From Boswellia sacra (Eukaryota; Streptophyta; Magnoliopsida; Sapindales; Burseraceae): 64,000 nucleotides of DNA. The DNA lies in the NCBI GenBank assembly GCA_013180625.2, contig SNVD02013083.1:434001-498000 (forward strand). The letters run 5' to 3'. The notes beneath the pieces were generated by a model, which did not search any database, was not told the origin of the DNA, and worked only from the letters and a program-made list of their open reading frames with translations. Below, piece after piece: positions 49,346-61,100 of this stretch. How positions within the stretch are numbered: position 1 is the first letter of the stretch; every line of letters begins with the position of its first letter. The position numbers were made by a program, and so were the translations under genes.

Positions 49346-50614
49346 ATGGGTAAGTTTACGATTAAACAGTTGTTAGATTTGAATAGTGAGAAATCAAATT
49401 TGGCGCTCAACAATCTCTGTTTTGTTAGTGAAGAAATCATTGATTTTAGAGGGTTGGAGGGGATTAGGAGTGAAGGTTTGGGTTTTGAAATTAGAGGGAT
49501 AGCCCTAGAGGGCAAACGGGGTTGCGTGGGTTCCAAGCAACAGAGGAGTGATGATCATGAGAAGGGGGAGGCGGGTTTATGGCCCAAGAGAAAGAGGTTT
49601 TTGGAGCGCTATAAATTAGAGAAAATATTTTCAGAACCAACTGTTGATTCGGAAGATTCAAGCAAAAGGGCCGTGGCAGCAATTGAGGGTAAATGGGGTT
49701 GCGTCAATTCCAAGCAACAGAGGGTTGCCTTGAAGCGCTCTGGTGGTGATGGTCATGGGAAGGATGAGATGGGTTCTTGGCTGAAGAGAAGGAGGAGGAC
49801 TTTGGAGCCTTGTAAAGCACAGCAGCAAGATTCGGAAATTGAAATCAGGGTGGTGGAAAAAGTAAAGATTTGGGAAGGAGTAGTTGAATTGGACAACAAA
49901 AACACTAGAACTGGTAGCCCTGCCAGTGACTGTCAGCCAAAGGCCTCTACTGCATCAAATGTGGAGTCTGAAGAATCCACCAGAAAAGCTTTACGTGCTG
50001 AGATGATTAAGGCCACATTTGCTGATACAATAAGGAAGGCGCTGGAGCAGAAACTCAACAACCGAGGAAACAAAGCTGTGAAGGAAAGTCTAAAGAGGAG
50101 GAAGGCTGATAATTCAACTGAAATCAGAGCTTCTAAGACTATGCTGGAGCCGAAGACATCCAAAGTTTGTGGAGGAGTGGTTGAATTGGCAAACAAAGGC
50201 ATTGGAACTGGCAGCTTAACCAGTGATTCTCAGCCAGAAGTCTTTCCTGCACCACATGTGGATTCTGAAAATTTCACCGGTAAAGCTTCACGTGCTGAAA
50301 TGATTAAGAGTAGATTTGCTGAGACAATACTGAAGGCGCAAGAGCAGAAAATCCTCAGCCAACGAAACAAGGTTGAGAAGAAAAGACTGGAGAGTAGGAA
50401 GGCTAATACAGAGGCTGAAATCAGAGCTGCTGAGTGCAAGTTGAAGGAGCAAAGGCAGAAAGATCGTGAAGCCGCAAGGATTGCAATTGACAATATGGGA
50501 AGAACGGTTGAGTGGAATTTTCCCTTAGACGTTATGCAGGAATTTGAGCGACTAATTGGTATTCAATGTGGCGTTGACAGAACACCATTTGCCCGTGATC
50601 GATTTAGCTGGTGA
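49346..50614 (+). CDS. 422-aa nuclear-type protein with GTE-like C-terminal region and internal repeats
   Basis: A single uninterrupted exon. Basic clusters (LKRRRR at about 146-151) suggest nuclear location. Residues 52-90 and 111-156 are diverged copies (GKxGCVxSKQQR and KR-rich ends). Residues 178-263 and 277-362 are two 86-residue copies with a 99-residue step: GVVEL-x-NK, then RAEMIK-x-x-FA-(E/D)-TI-x-KA-x-EQK and Lys/Arg-rich helices. The end (about 374-405, REAARIAIDNMGRTVEWNFP then FERLIG) matches the pattern at the C-terminus of plant GTE bromodomain proteins (EAAR-x-AL-x-x-ME-x-TV-x-x-x-E), but no bromodomain or NET domain is present. It may be a truncated or rearranged GTE relative. 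ATG context and an upstream GC-richer leader support the start. The clean frame among decayed neighbours argues that it is functional. Confidence 0.75.
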   Translation: MGKFTIKQLLDLNSEKSNLALNNLCFVSEEIIDFRGLEGIRSEGLGFEIRGIALEGKRGCVGSKQQRSDDHEKGEAGLWPKRKRFLERYKLEKIFSEPTVDSEDSSKRAVAAIEGKWGCVNSKQQRVALKRSGGDGHGKDEMGSWLKRRRRTLEPCKAQQQDSEIEIRVVEKVKIWEGVVELDNKNTRTGSPASDCQPKASTASNVESEESTRKALRAEMIKATFADTIRKALEQKLNNRGNKAVKESLKRRKADNSTEIRASKTMLEPKTSKVCGGVVELANKGIGTGSLTSDSQPEVFPAPHVDSENFTGKASRAEMIKSRFAETILKAQEQKILSQRNKVEKKRLESRKANTEAEIRAAECKLKEQRQKDREAARIAIDNMGRTVEWNFPLDVMQEFERLIGIQCGVDRTPFARDRFSW

Positions 50615-51180
50615 TGGTTATCAACTGCTTTGGCTAGAAGGATTGGATCAATGGTGTTAGCTACTAGGATTGTATTTTAGGAGGATGACTAGAGGCAGAA
50701 ATCTTTTCTACCTTGAGCTGAATTTATTTTTTCTGTAAGATTAGATGACGTACTCATTTCCGGTTAACCTTGTACTTCGGCATTCTCACTTGTTAGAGTT
50801 TCTTAATACATTGATTGTCAATGTTGTATCGTTGAAGATTAACAGCAAATTTTATACGAATCTATGCTTATTGTGTTGCTTACTATATGTTTCTATCTGC
50901 CAATTTATGTTGGATTTTTCTCAGCAATTCGTACTCTATTATGTACTGCAAAATTAAGAAAATTCTAAGAAACGTTATAAATCTTCTCTTAAAGATATAT
51001 ATAAAATTTTTAAAAAAATCAAAGTACAGTTCATTGTCCTTGCTGTGAACTACAAGCCTACATGCGCGTAGCAGTGGCCTTTCACTGAATGAGAAATGCA
51101 ACTTCTAATTTGAGACTCTATACTTGTAATGTTATTTTAAACAATAAAAAAAAAATTCAAGAATATTTGTTTTTTCATTC
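50615..51180. other. 3' region of the GTE-tail-like gene
   Basis: T-rich downstream sequence with a probable 3' UTR (50,615-50,960) and nothing else recognised. Similarity to the tandem modules begins at about 51,180. Confidence 0.5.
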
Positions 51181-52417
51181 AATCTTTTTCATAGTATTTG
51201 ACTCAAGTCCTTAATTTCCAATATACATATAGATTAAAAAAACCATTTGAAAGTCTTCATGGGCTGATGATACATATTCAATGTGGCTACAGCTTCACAA
51301 TGCTACTCCTGTAAATCGTCACTAACCTGATTCATCACCCTAAAGTTTAACCAAATCAAAGGAGTGCAAGGTCAAGTCAGGGTACTTGAAATCATCACTT
51401 CTCCAACTCAATGACTTTCCTTACCATTCTGTTCAGAACTGGAAGCTTTTTGTTCCAAAGCAAAGGCTTGATTCTTCAAAACCTCAATCTTCGCATGCTG
51501 CTTCTTCATTTCAGCCTCCACGTGTTCAACATTGGTGTTAAGATGCGCCAGAAATAATTCAGACTCCCTCATGTTTGCCTCTGCTTCTTCTGCCAACTTA
51601 TGCATCTTGGATGAAAATTCAGAGCTCTTTAACTTCGCCTCTGATAATCTAGGCCACTTCAACTTCGCCTCAACCTCTGCAAACTTAGAATTTAAGGCCA
51701 CCATAGCTGCTTTCTGATCAGAAAGTTCTCCATTCAGATAAGAGTTTCTGGCCTTTATGCTTTCTATTTCCTTACTGAGTATATAAAGCCGTACCAGTTC
51801 CTGGAAAAAGGAGAGCTAGAAAAGAAAAGTTGAAATCAAATAGAGAATAAATGGAAGTAATGGTCTTTGAAAATCTTACTTATGTTTTTAGGCCGCCTGT
51901 GACCTTTATTTCATATTGTTAAGGCCTTTTGTGGCACTTTTCTTTGTTCAGGCCACCTGTGACCTTTATTTTATGTTGCTAAGACTCTTCATGGCACTTT
52001 GGATTTTTCTTTGTTGGACTTTATGTTCTATTTGTAATTCTTGGGGTATGCCCCTCGGATTTTTATACATTATAATTTTTTGGATTAATATTACTAAGTA
52101 ACTTTTCCAAAAAAAAATGGAAGTAATGGATTAAGTTTGCTCCTGGAGAGAAGAAATTATCAACTTGCTCTAAACCAACAATGGATTCCCAAGTAATGTC
52201 TCCAAACCTATGTGTTCCACACTGCATATGAACTTATTCTGAGCCACTTCGGTTGTTGTCCTTCCAGCGGATGGAGTTTCTTGGTCTGGCCCTTCAGTGG
52301 TCCGAGGGGTACCAACTTGAGACTCGAACCTCTTAACCGAACGTCCAGCTTCAGCAGCAGTTAGGGCTGTCCCAGCTAGAACTTTTCTTTTAGAATCTTA
52401 GAAATTGATGGATCCAT
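51181..52417 (-). pseudogene. Tandem coiled-coil gene family, copy 3 (decayed, with L1 insertion)
   Basis: The first exon starts at 52,417 (Met-Asp-Pro). After an early one-base shift it reads SVKRFESQVGTPRTTEGPDQ, then ETPSAGRTTTEVAQNKF and VEHIGLETLLGNP, a long family segment without stops. The coiled-coil exon at about 51,800-51,408 has KFAEVEAKLKWPRLSEAKLK, MHKLAEEAEANMRESELF and EVLKNQAFALEQKASSSEQN with clear heptads, then a stop. A 251 bp retroposon (51,864-52,114) sits in the intron between them. The 3' flank (51,181-51,400) matches 55,580-55,740 of copy 4. The early frameshift makes it a likely pseudogene. Confidence 0.65.
51864..52114 (+). mobile_element. 5'-truncated L1-type LINE end with poly(A) and 15 bp target duplication
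   Basis: The 251 bp insert is bounded by AAATGGAAGTAATGG at 51,849-51,863 and again at 52,115-52,129, and its right end is an A-run (52,109-52,114). Paralogous modules lack it at this place (compare AATAGAAGCAATGGATTAAG near 37,155). A long target duplication with a 3' poly(A) tail shows target-primed reverse transcription. The 3' part, with TTGGGGTATGCCCC and TTTTTTGGATTAATATTACT, resembles 3' ends of plant L1 LINEs. It contains an internal duplication of about 60 bp (both copies with CCTGTGACCTTTATTT). Confidence 0.82.
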
Positions 52418-54360
52418 CACGGTAGTATACCATGAGGTCAAAAGCCAAGAGTATATGAGATGAATACAAAGGACCTTACCTAATATATGAAAGTATAAAT
52501 AAAATTCTATGGGATTCTTCCAGGTTATAAGATTAATATTAAAAGAGATGGTTGCTTAATCTTTAGAGTAGTCTCAATAATCTGCTTTCCAGACTTCCCT
52601 AGAAAAGGAAATTGGGTTCTGGACAAATAAAAACCTACCAACAATGAGAAACCAAGAGGACATGAGCAATAAATGAAACAGACAAAAGTAAGGAAGGAGT
52701 TTGCATCCACAAAATCGGAAAGTGTAAACAACCAGGTTTCACCGCAAGCAAGGGGCAGGTAGAACTTGGTCTTTTGCTCCTTCAAGAGAACAAAACTCCC
52801 ATGTGTTTTGCAAATCAAAAGAAACAATGTGTGGTTTGTGATCTGAAAATTATATCCAAAGATTCGATACAATTTAAAAACATAGGTAGCATTCTTAAAT
52901 CTTTAATGTTGAAAAACAAGTAAGTTCAAAAACTATTTGTAGATTTAAATTAATTGTCTTGGAAAATAAATAAATGACTATTTTTTCATTTTCAAACCTT
53001 TCGCTAGTTGTTAGAATACCATTTGGAAACTTTTTCTAAATGCATTAAATTTTTATTTTATTTTTTTTAAATTCTTATATCTCTTACATTGGAAAGCAAA
53101 TAATTGTGTTTGTACTGATGTCTAAAACAAAGGATTTAATCTTTCAAAACCCTGCACCCATAAGAGATGAATAGTGCCAGACAATGTATGAAATTGAGAA
53201 ATTCCTGCAAGCCATTTATTTTTCCTACGAATTAAATAATACAGTACATTTATGATTGAAGAAGATCTCAATCTCTGATCTCCAAAGACAAAACACAAGA
53301 CCTGATCAAGTATAAATAAAAAGAAAACCAAAATTTATAACCTAACAAGTAAAAGAAACACTATCCATTCCAAACAAGAAATATACCAAGTTTCACAAAC
53401 AAAAGTTTTTAACAAGAATCCCAAAATTATCAAAAAATTTTAAACCAGAAATATCCCCCAAAAGCAAGATTTTCATCACCATTTGACTCAATACAACCAA
53501 GATAACATGAGACAGGCAACAAGTGTATACCCAACAACTAAATAAAAATGAAATAGATAAAAAGCAGAGAAAACCCAGAAGCCAAAGCAACTGACCTGCA
53601 ATGCTGGCACAGAAAAAAGGTCTAGTGTTGCTAGAAAATTAAAACAAAGCATGACCAAATGCAAGCATTCAAGAAAAATATTCAGAATCATAACTAATTG
53701 GGCAAAATAATTTAGTATAAGTAGTCCATCACATAGATAACATCCATCGGTTACTTACAGACCAAGCAAGCAATTTAACAAGAACATTGTTCAAATATAT
53801 ATAGTAATTTTTCTTTAAAAAATTCATTTTTATAAAAGGAAAACCTGGTTCATTAAAAACTCAAAGAAAATATTCAACCTGGAACGTCTTGACAAATGAA
53901 AAACATACACAATAATAAATCCCAGAACTTGGATGCAACAAAATTTTATCCTTTTAACTTGAACATGTTTAATATAAGATGATATTACCAAAAAAGTTGT
54001 CATCCATAATGCCAAAAACCAACATTCATAACAAAAACATAAAGGAACAAACAAAAATTCATTAAAAATGAAAAAAAAACCAGAAGCCAGAGCAACTTAC
54101 CTAAAGCTGGCTCAGAGAAAAACAAGAAGCCCTCAAGTTACTTCAACTAAAATGCTTAAATGTGATGTCTTGTTATTTGTTTTCTTAGTTACTTTGGTGT
54201 AGAGAAACTTTTTGGTGGACACACAATCAAACACGTCCTGACGAAAGTGGGGATTTGACCCTTGACAGTGGCAGGGCCACCAAGGTGAGAGCAGTCCTGA
54301 AGTCTGCACAACCCTTATATTTGGTCAATAACATTGCAGTCTAAAGAGTTTTACAAATAA
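52418..54360 (-). repeat. Upstream segment of tandem module 3
   Basis: Collinear with modules 2 and 4. Landmarks are CTTTAGAGTAGTCTCAATAA (52,560), CAAAGACAAAACACAAGACC (53,282-53,301, also at 63,354), CAGAAGCCAAAGCAACTGAC (53,576-53,595) and a second copy CAGAAGCCAGAGCAACTTAC (54,081-54,100), and the right boundary CAATCAAACACGTCCTGACG (54,225-54,244). Coding frames here are short and unsupported. Confidence 0.6.
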
Positions 54361-55579
54361 CACTGGAACCCTTTGTTTTAATTATTTTAGAAACTAAAAA
54401 GGTATTTGTAAACTGTTATTATAGTTACATTATCGAAATAATATATAATTTTAATAAAATTGATATCAAGTTGTGAAATAGTCGATCTTATAATTTTAGA
54501 CTATCAAAAAGTTCTTAAACATAACATAATATTGTATAATTTCAAAACTTTCAACATTTCTATGACAATAATAACTCAATAATGTTATTGGACTCATATA
54601 ACGCATCATCCTATCATACTAGACCAATATTATAACAATTAACTACATTCTTTTCTTAAATTTGTATATTTTTGTTACGAAGATCATTAAAATATTTAAA
54701 AAATTATATTTTTCTAATAATAATTAATTTAATACAATGTTCAAAATGAGTTAACGATTGTTTTAATAAAATATTTGAGATCATAATTGTGCATACATTG
54801 ATACTACCAAAGAAAAACAAATCATAATATTTATTTAAAAAATAATATTATATATTCCAATATTTTATCAGAAAATTACGTATTTCAAACGATGAGATCC
54901 TCCTCTACGTTTGCCATATTGATTTACAAGTTACAACGAAAATTGTCCTTTTTAAGTGCATGAGAGGTTCTTTAAGCATAGTTTCCAAGGCATATGAACA
55001 AATAACATATTTCAAGCACAGAGTACCTACTAAGAAAAAGATATTTGTAGTTATTGACTGAAACATAGACAGATGCCACTGAATAAACCTTCTCTAAAAA
55101 TAAAGCGACAAATAAGGCACGAGTTCATGTCCTACATTATATGCATAGTCTTAATAGGATCTTTGTACAAATTTGTCTTCTCTATTATATGCTTAATTTC
55201 TAAGTACAAATACTAAATCTGTGGAAGCTTTGCCATGAAAAATATAGCTTTTAATTGAAAATTCTATACTTGTAATATTGAAGGTAAAACTTATTTCGGA
55301 CGGTTTATGACTTGTAAATAATACAAAAATATTATACGCATTTAAATTTTATAAAAAATTACTTATAGATGCATCATTCCATCTATAATGGTTATTAAAT
55401 GTCAATATTAGAGGTTTAAATATTAAAGTTAAACCAGTCCTCATTAGACTTAAGTTTTTAAGAAAATTATAATTTAATACGACATTAAAAGCATCTTGAC
55501 CCAATTGTTTAGCATGTGACTATAAGCATCTTGACCCAATTGTTTAGCATGTGCCTATTTAAGTCCACAACTATTAGCT
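54361..55579. other. Spacer between modules 3 and 4
   Basis: AT-rich, unique sequence with no recognised gene. A 35 bp tandem duplication (AAGCATCTTGACCCAATTGT) is at 55,489-55,553. Similarity to the module 3' flank starts at about 55,580. Confidence 0.5.
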
Positions 55580-56271
55580 GTTTCATAGTAATTTACTCAA
55601 ATCCTTTATTCCCAGTATATGTACAGATCAAAAACACACTTGAAAGCCCTGATACGCTGATAAATATTCAATCTGGCCACAACTTCACAATGCTATTTCT
55701 GTAAACGATCACAGACTCTTTTGAGTCCTTAACCAGAAGTTTAAACAAAATCAAAGGAGTGGAAATACCAAGTCGAGGTGCTTGGTTTTGGCTGCTTGAA
55801 GCAAGGAACAGTAGCAGATGCGGACCATGGTCTCGAAACGTCTGAGGTCTTGAAATTTGCAGTGCCTTGGCAGCAGCACTAAGCAACTCCTTGGAGCACT
55901 TCTCTAACTCGATTTTCCTGACCAGGGACACAGCCCTCTGTTCAGAACTGGAAGCTTTTTGTTCTGAAGCAATGGCTTGATTCTTCAAATCCTCAATCTC
56001 CGCATGCTTCTTCTTCAGTTCAGCCGCCAGGGATTCAACTCTGGAGCTAAGATGCTCCCAGGATGACTCAGATTCCTTCAGCTTTGCCTCTGCTTCTGCC
56101 AACTTATGTGCCTGGGATAATTCAGAGCTCCTAAGCTTTGCCTTTGATAATCTCAACCTCTTCAACTTTGCCTCAGCTTATGCCAACTTATTAGAATTTA
56201 AGGCCACCTCAGCTTTCAGAACGGAAATTGTTCCATTCAGATGAGAGATGATGACCTTAAAGTTAGCTTTC
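55580..56271 (-). pseudogene. Tandem coiled-coil gene family, copy 4, 3' part (interrupted by a gypsy element)
   Basis: The coiled-coil exon is the best preserved of the four copies: LRLSKAKLRSSELS, AHKLAEAEAKLKESESSWEH, LSSRVESLAAELKKKHAEIE and LKNQAIASEQKASSSEQRAV, then RKIELEKCSKELLSAAAKAL. A TAA/TGA-type break occurs near 56,180, just after the start of the shown frame. The gypsy element inserted at 56,272 separates this exon from the rest of the gene, which resumes at 62,018 with first-exon sequence at 62,557. Confidence 0.65.
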
Positions 56272-56813
56272 TGTTACGGCCTGTCCAATTTGTTTGCTAG
56301 GAATTGCTCAATTATGCACAAAGCTTAGTCTAACTTCTAGAAAGTTTGCAAGGCTTAGCCCAATTTATAGAAATCTCTAACAAGTCTATTTGCTAGAACC
56401 TTCTTTATAAATATCTAAGATATTTTAGAGTATCCTATGCAAAATATCTAGATATTATAAGCGATAATTCTAGAGTGTAAATAACAACTGTCGGATGTAT
56501 TAAATCCTAGTCATCCATTTAGTAGGAGGTTTACTATAAATACCCCTCCAAGATTCATCGTAAAGCCAACTTGTATCCAAGCAATTGTAAATAGTTCTTA
56601 TATAATATAAAGCTTTCTTGCTTAGCAACATCTGTCTCTAACCTCCCAACACTTCTCTATACTTTGCCTAAAAGCTCTTTGGCTCAACAATCCAAGTCTC
56701 TCAAGGTTCTTCTTGAGTGAAGCAAGCCAACATCAAGGCTTACTTAGCAACTTTTGAGTTCAAGTTGTCTAAGTACAGCACGAGTGCGTTGCATAAACTT
56801 TAAGCTCGTGACA
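56272..56813 (+). repeat. 5' LTR of the gypsy chromovirus
   Basis: 542 bp, TGTTACGGCC to CTCGTGACA. It has the same length as the 3' LTR but differs from it at roughly one base in ten by eye over the first 230 bases, mostly transitions. That implies an old insertion. TATAAATA-type sequence at about 56,535-56,545 is a promoter candidate. Confidence 0.93.
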
Positions 56814-56846
56814 GTTGGTATCAGAGCATGGTTCGAGCACAAGAGC

Positions 56847-57995
56847 ATGGCATCCGATATAGAAGTGCCAGTGGAGGAGCAGGTTTGTGGATGAGAGGAA
56901 CAACCACAGCCTCAACCACGCCCACAAGGAAAGCGTGGCAAGTCCAAAGCTCCACCTGCCGAAGCCTCGGAGCCTCATGTTGCTAGTATAGAGCAAGCTA
57001 TCTCGGGGATAGACAACATTATTGAGAGTCTCTCTGACCACCTCGAAGGCCTAGAGACCGATTATGGAGAGATCAATCAAGCCACGAAGTCTAGCATGCT
57101 TGAGTTTAATAAAGCTTACAAAGAGGAGCTTCACAATCTTAAACGAGAGCTTGCTGGCTTGCGGACTTTTGTGGAGCATGAATTGCGGGCCATTCATGCT
57201 TAAGTAGAAGAAACTCGCATGGATTGGGAGAGGCACCGATGCGACCGAGCTAGCTCATCCTTCACAAGTGTTAATGGGCTAAGCACCATGCAAGTGTCTA
57301 CTCCTGCCACTTATCATGGCACTCGCAATACCACCGAGGTTGAGAACCTTTTGTTCCACCTTGAACAATACTTTGAGGCCAAGGGTGTCCATGATGACCC
57401 TTCAAGGATCGGCATTGTGCCTATATTTCTCCTCGATGCAGCCCAACTATGGCGGCGTTAAAAGCCTAGCGACGTGGGCAAGGGTAGTTGCACTTTCCGC
57501 ACATAGGAGGATTTCAAAAGGGAGCTTTGGAAGCACTTCTCCCCTAGCAATGCCGAAAAAGAGGCAAGGGGCCACCTCTGTCGATTAAAGCAAAGTGGCA
57601 TCATCTGAGATTATATCAAGGAATTCACCACCATCATTCTAGAAATCGAGGACATGTCCGACAAGGACTCCCTCTTCTACTTTCTTGACGGTCTCGAGAA
57701 TTGGGCAAGAGTTGAGCTCGAAAGGGGGGGGAGTACGAGATCTTGATGAAGTCATAGCCGCAACCAAGTCTCTTACGAATTACACATCCCAATCCAAAGA
57801 ACGGAAGGCCAGCCATGTTAAAGGTGGGGGAGAGCGGAGCGCCAAGAAGGACCATGGCCGAAAAGAGGGTGATGCTTGCAAATCATTTGGGGGAGACAAA
57901 CGTGACAAGCCTAGTAAAGGTAAATCCGATGCCCTAAGCCTAAGAATCCATGTTTCATTTGTAATGACCCTCATTAGGTGCGTGATTGCCTAAAG
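56847..57995 (+). pseudogene. Gypsy gag relic
   Basis: From MASDIEVPVEEQV the frame passes stops at about 56,893 (TGA) and 57,201 (TAA), then reads TPATYHGTRNTTEVENLLFH and IFLLDAAQLWRR, the retrotransposon gag core. A region rich in Lys/Asp/Gly follows. A CCHC zinc knuckle (CFICNDPH-stop-VRDC, 57,940-57,990) has its usual Trp codon changed to TAG at 57,975-57,977. The knuckle marks the RNA-binding end of gag. Not functional. Confidence 0.8.
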
Positions 57996-58520
57996 AGAAA
58001 GACCCTTAATGCCTTAGCGGCTCAACATAAGGGCTCATATGGTGATGAGCCACAAGTGGAGATGCGTTCTCTCCGCACGATTGGCGCACTTAAGAGACCC
58101 ACATATATCAAGAAGGGTCTAATGTATGTGAGCGCCACCATCAATGGCAAGAACGTGCGTGCGATGCTTGATACTGGAGCTACGCATAACTTTGTTTCTA
58201 TTGAAGAGGCCAAGAGGATAGGCCTCAAGTATAATAACGGAGGAGGCACCATCAAGGCGGTAAACTCTCCCGCTAAAGCTATAATGGGTGTGTCTAAGGC
58301 CATACCGGTGCAATTGGGTACATGGGACGGAAAACTTGACTTCTCCATCGTCCATATAGATGATTTTCAAATGGTGCTAGGCATGGAGTTTTTCGACCAA
58401 GTCCATACTTTCCCCATACCAGCCTCTAACCCTTTTATCATCCTTGATGGGAGTCAATCATGCATGGTCATGACGGAGCGTGTAGCAAAAGTTGAAAGCA
58501 AAATGCTATCCGCACTATAA
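57996..58520 (+). pseudogene. Gypsy aspartic protease relic
   Basis: An open frame of about 175 codons after the zinc knuckle, containing VSATINGKNVRAMLDTGATH, the retropepsin active site (Asp-Thr-Gly-Ala) near 58,160-58,185, followed by NFVSIEEAKRIGL and VLGMEFFDQ. It ends at TAA 58,518-58,520 where the polyprotein should run on into reverse transcriptase. The catalytic motif is preserved although the polyprotein is broken. Confidence 0.85.
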
Positions 58521-59423
58521 TTCAAACAGGGAATGAAGAAGAATACGAACTTCCTTGCCACCGTTAGGGAGCTAAACGATAGAGAAGACATCACCATTTC
58601 CAAGGACCCAATGCCAAGACAAGTCCAAACCGTCCTTGAGGAATACAAGGACGTCATGCTCAAGAACTCCTAAAGAAGTTATCGCCACGACGAAAGGTAT
58701 ACCACCAAATCGAGTTAGAGGCCGGTGCTAAGCCTCCAACCATGTCGCCTCACCGCATGGTGCCACCTGAACTTGCAGAATTGAAAAAGCAACTCTAAGA
58801 TCTTCTTGATGCGGGCTATGTCCAACCCTCTAAAGCTCCATACGGTGCCCCCGTCCTCTTTCAAAAGAAGAAAGACGGATCCCTTCGCATGTGCATTGAT
58901 TATCGGGCACTTAACAAGATCATTATCAAGATATCCGATCCCCTTAATTGTTGAGTTATTTGATCAACTTGGGAGGGCTCGCTACTTCACAAAGCTTGAT
59001 TTGAGATCGGGGTACTACCAAGTGCACATTGCCAAAGGTGATGAACTAAAGATGAAATGCATAATAAGATATGGTGCTTTCGAATTTTTAGTCATGTTAT
59101 TTAGCCTCACTAATGCACCCGCTACATTTTGCACTCTCATTAATAAGTTATTCCATCCCTATCTCGATCAATTTTTTATGGTGTACTTGGACGACATAGT
59201 AGTATATAGCACCACCCTTGAGAAGTATGTGCAACATCTTAAGCAAGTATTCCAAGTATTTCGCGAAAATGAACTTTACATCAAGAAAGAAAAATGTTCT
59301 TTTGCTCAAAGAGAAGTAGAGTTCCTTGGCCACCGAATATGGGATGGAAGACTAATGATGGATCAAGCAAAGGTGAAGGCCATTCAAGAATGGGAGCCTC
59401 CCACCAAGGTACTAGAGCTATGA
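58521..59423 (+). pseudogene. Gypsy reverse transcriptase relic
   Basis: After frame breaks at about 58,670-58,960, the frame from 58,950 to 59,423 keeps FDQLGRARYFTKLDLRSGYY, GAFEFLVMLFSLTNAPATFC and MVYLDDIVVYS. The YLDD box holds the catalytic Asp pair near 59,180-59,200. An upstream part, [18 protein letters not shown], is at 58,870-58,922. The final codon before 59,423 is TGA where related elements have Arg (CGA), followed by [17 protein letters not shown] in the same frame. Confidence 0.9.
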
Positions 59424-60065
59424 TCTTTTCTTAAGTTGGTGAACTATTATCGGCGGTTTATCAAGGGCTACTCCGCCAAGGCCGCCCCACTCACGGATCT
59501 ACTTAAGAAAATAACACATGGCATTGGATAGAAAAATGCCAAAATGCCTTCGAGGAATTAAAGAAGGTAATATGCAAAGAACTGGTGTTGGTGTTACCTG
59601 ACCACACAAACCCTTTGAAATGCACCCAGACGCTTCAGATTTTGCCATTGGGTGAGTTTTCATGCAAGAAAGACGCCCCATTGTATACGAGAGCCGCAAG
59701 CTAAATGACACGGAGTGACGATATACGGTTCAAGAAAATGAGATGACTATCATCATTCATTGCCTACAGGTTTGGCGATATTACTTGCTTGGCTCACACT
59801 TTGTCATCAAGACTGACAATGTGGCCACAAGCTATTTCCAAACACAAAAGAAGCTAAGCCTTAAGCAAGCCCGATGGCAAAACTTCTTGGCCGAATTTGA
59901 CTATCAGCTCGAGTACAAACGAGGTAAGGCAAACGTAGTGGCTGACGCTCTAAGCCGTAAAGTGAAACTCGCTACATTAAGCATGAGTCGATCACAAAGT
60001 GTGCTCATTGACCACATTAAGGAAGGCCTATCCCATAGCCATAGACCTCTTGAAGTTAGCAAGTG
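59424..60065 (+). pseudogene. Gypsy RNase H relic
   Basis: The connection region ([20 protein letters not shown]) leads to RNase H with HPDASDFAIG (about 59,620-59,650), ENEMTIIIHCLQVWRYYLLG, and KTDN at about 59,808-59,820 in the usual place of the RNase H core. LEYKRGKANVVADALSRK (59,911-59,964) is the conserved end. At least one frameshift (about 59,505) and several stops are present. Confidence 0.85.
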
Positions 60066-61100
60066 AGGGGAAGACACGACGCTTTTGACTTGACAAAGGC
60101 CTACTGCTCACAACCGATAGCCACTTATTTGTACCAAGATACGAGAGCTTGCGAAAAGAGATCATCAAGGAGTGCCATGACTCCAAGTGGGTTGGACACC
60201 CAGGCATGGCACGAACACTTGCGCCAGCGCAAGATTTCCACTATCAGCCTCAAATACAGGAAGATGTGGAGAGCTATGTAAGGACTTGTCTCGTATGTCA
60301 ATAAGACAAAGTCGAGCATCAACACCCCGCAGGGTTGCTAGAGCCCCTACCCATTACGAAAATGCCATAGCAGAGTGTCTCAATGGATTTCATCATGGCC
60401 TGACCAAAATCAGAAGGGTATGGAACCATCATGGTGGTAGTGGATCGGTTTAGCAAATATGCCACATTCATACCCGTCTTGGCAAACTGCATTGCGGACG
60501 AAGTCGCTCAAGCATTCCTCAAGCACATAATAAAACTTTGGGGAGTTCCACAAAACATTATGAGTGATCGCGATCCTCGCTTCATCGGTCACTTTTGGAG
60601 GGAGCTCTTCAAGCTATTGGGGACCGACTTGAGCTTCTCAACAAGCTTCGACCCCCAAACTAACAAGCAAACCGAGCGGATCAATGCCTTACTTGAGCTA
60701 TAATTAAGGCATTACATGAGCGCTCACCAATATGATTGGGCAAAGTTGTTATACGTTGCCCAATTCTCATATAACCTCCAAAGGAGTGAGGCAACGGGTA
60801 AGAGTGCATTTGAGATTGTGACAGGACAATAACTCATGACTCCACATGCCATAGCCTCAACCTGTAGAGGAAAAAGTCTAGCGGCCTACAAGCTTATGAA
60901 AGAGTGGCATGAACAAGCCGACATCACACGAGCATGCTTAGAAAAGGTCGCCAAGAGAATGAAGAAATGGGCAGATTCAAGGAGATGCCACCTTACATTC
61001 CAAGAGGGGGACTGGTGCTTATAAAGTTACTACCCCAACAATTCAAGTCACTACGTAAAGTACACAAGGGGTTTGTGTGAAAATACGAAGGCCCCATCCC
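60066..61100 (+). pseudogene. Gypsy integrase relic
   Basis: The HHCC zinc-binding part is in pieces at about 60,165-60,310 (ECHDSKWVGHPGMARTL and VCQ-stop-DKVEHQ). The catalytic core at 60,431-60,703 keeps MVVVDRFSKYATFIPV, SDRDPRFIGHFWRELFKLLG and QTNKQTERINALLE, including the second Asp and the Glu of the DDE triad. Stops at 60,302-60,304 and 60,830-60,832 (TAA) replace expected Gln codons. Confidence 0.88.

Noticed and set aside
49933..50493. Two minus-strand frames inside the GTE-tail-like gene
   Set aside because: They mirror the Lys/Glu-rich repeats of the plus-strand protein (Leu/Phe/Ser shadows) and match each other only because the plus-strand gene is internally duplicated.
58022..58370. 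Minus-strand frames over the gypsy protease
   Set aside because: Shadows of the recognised plus-strand polyprotein.
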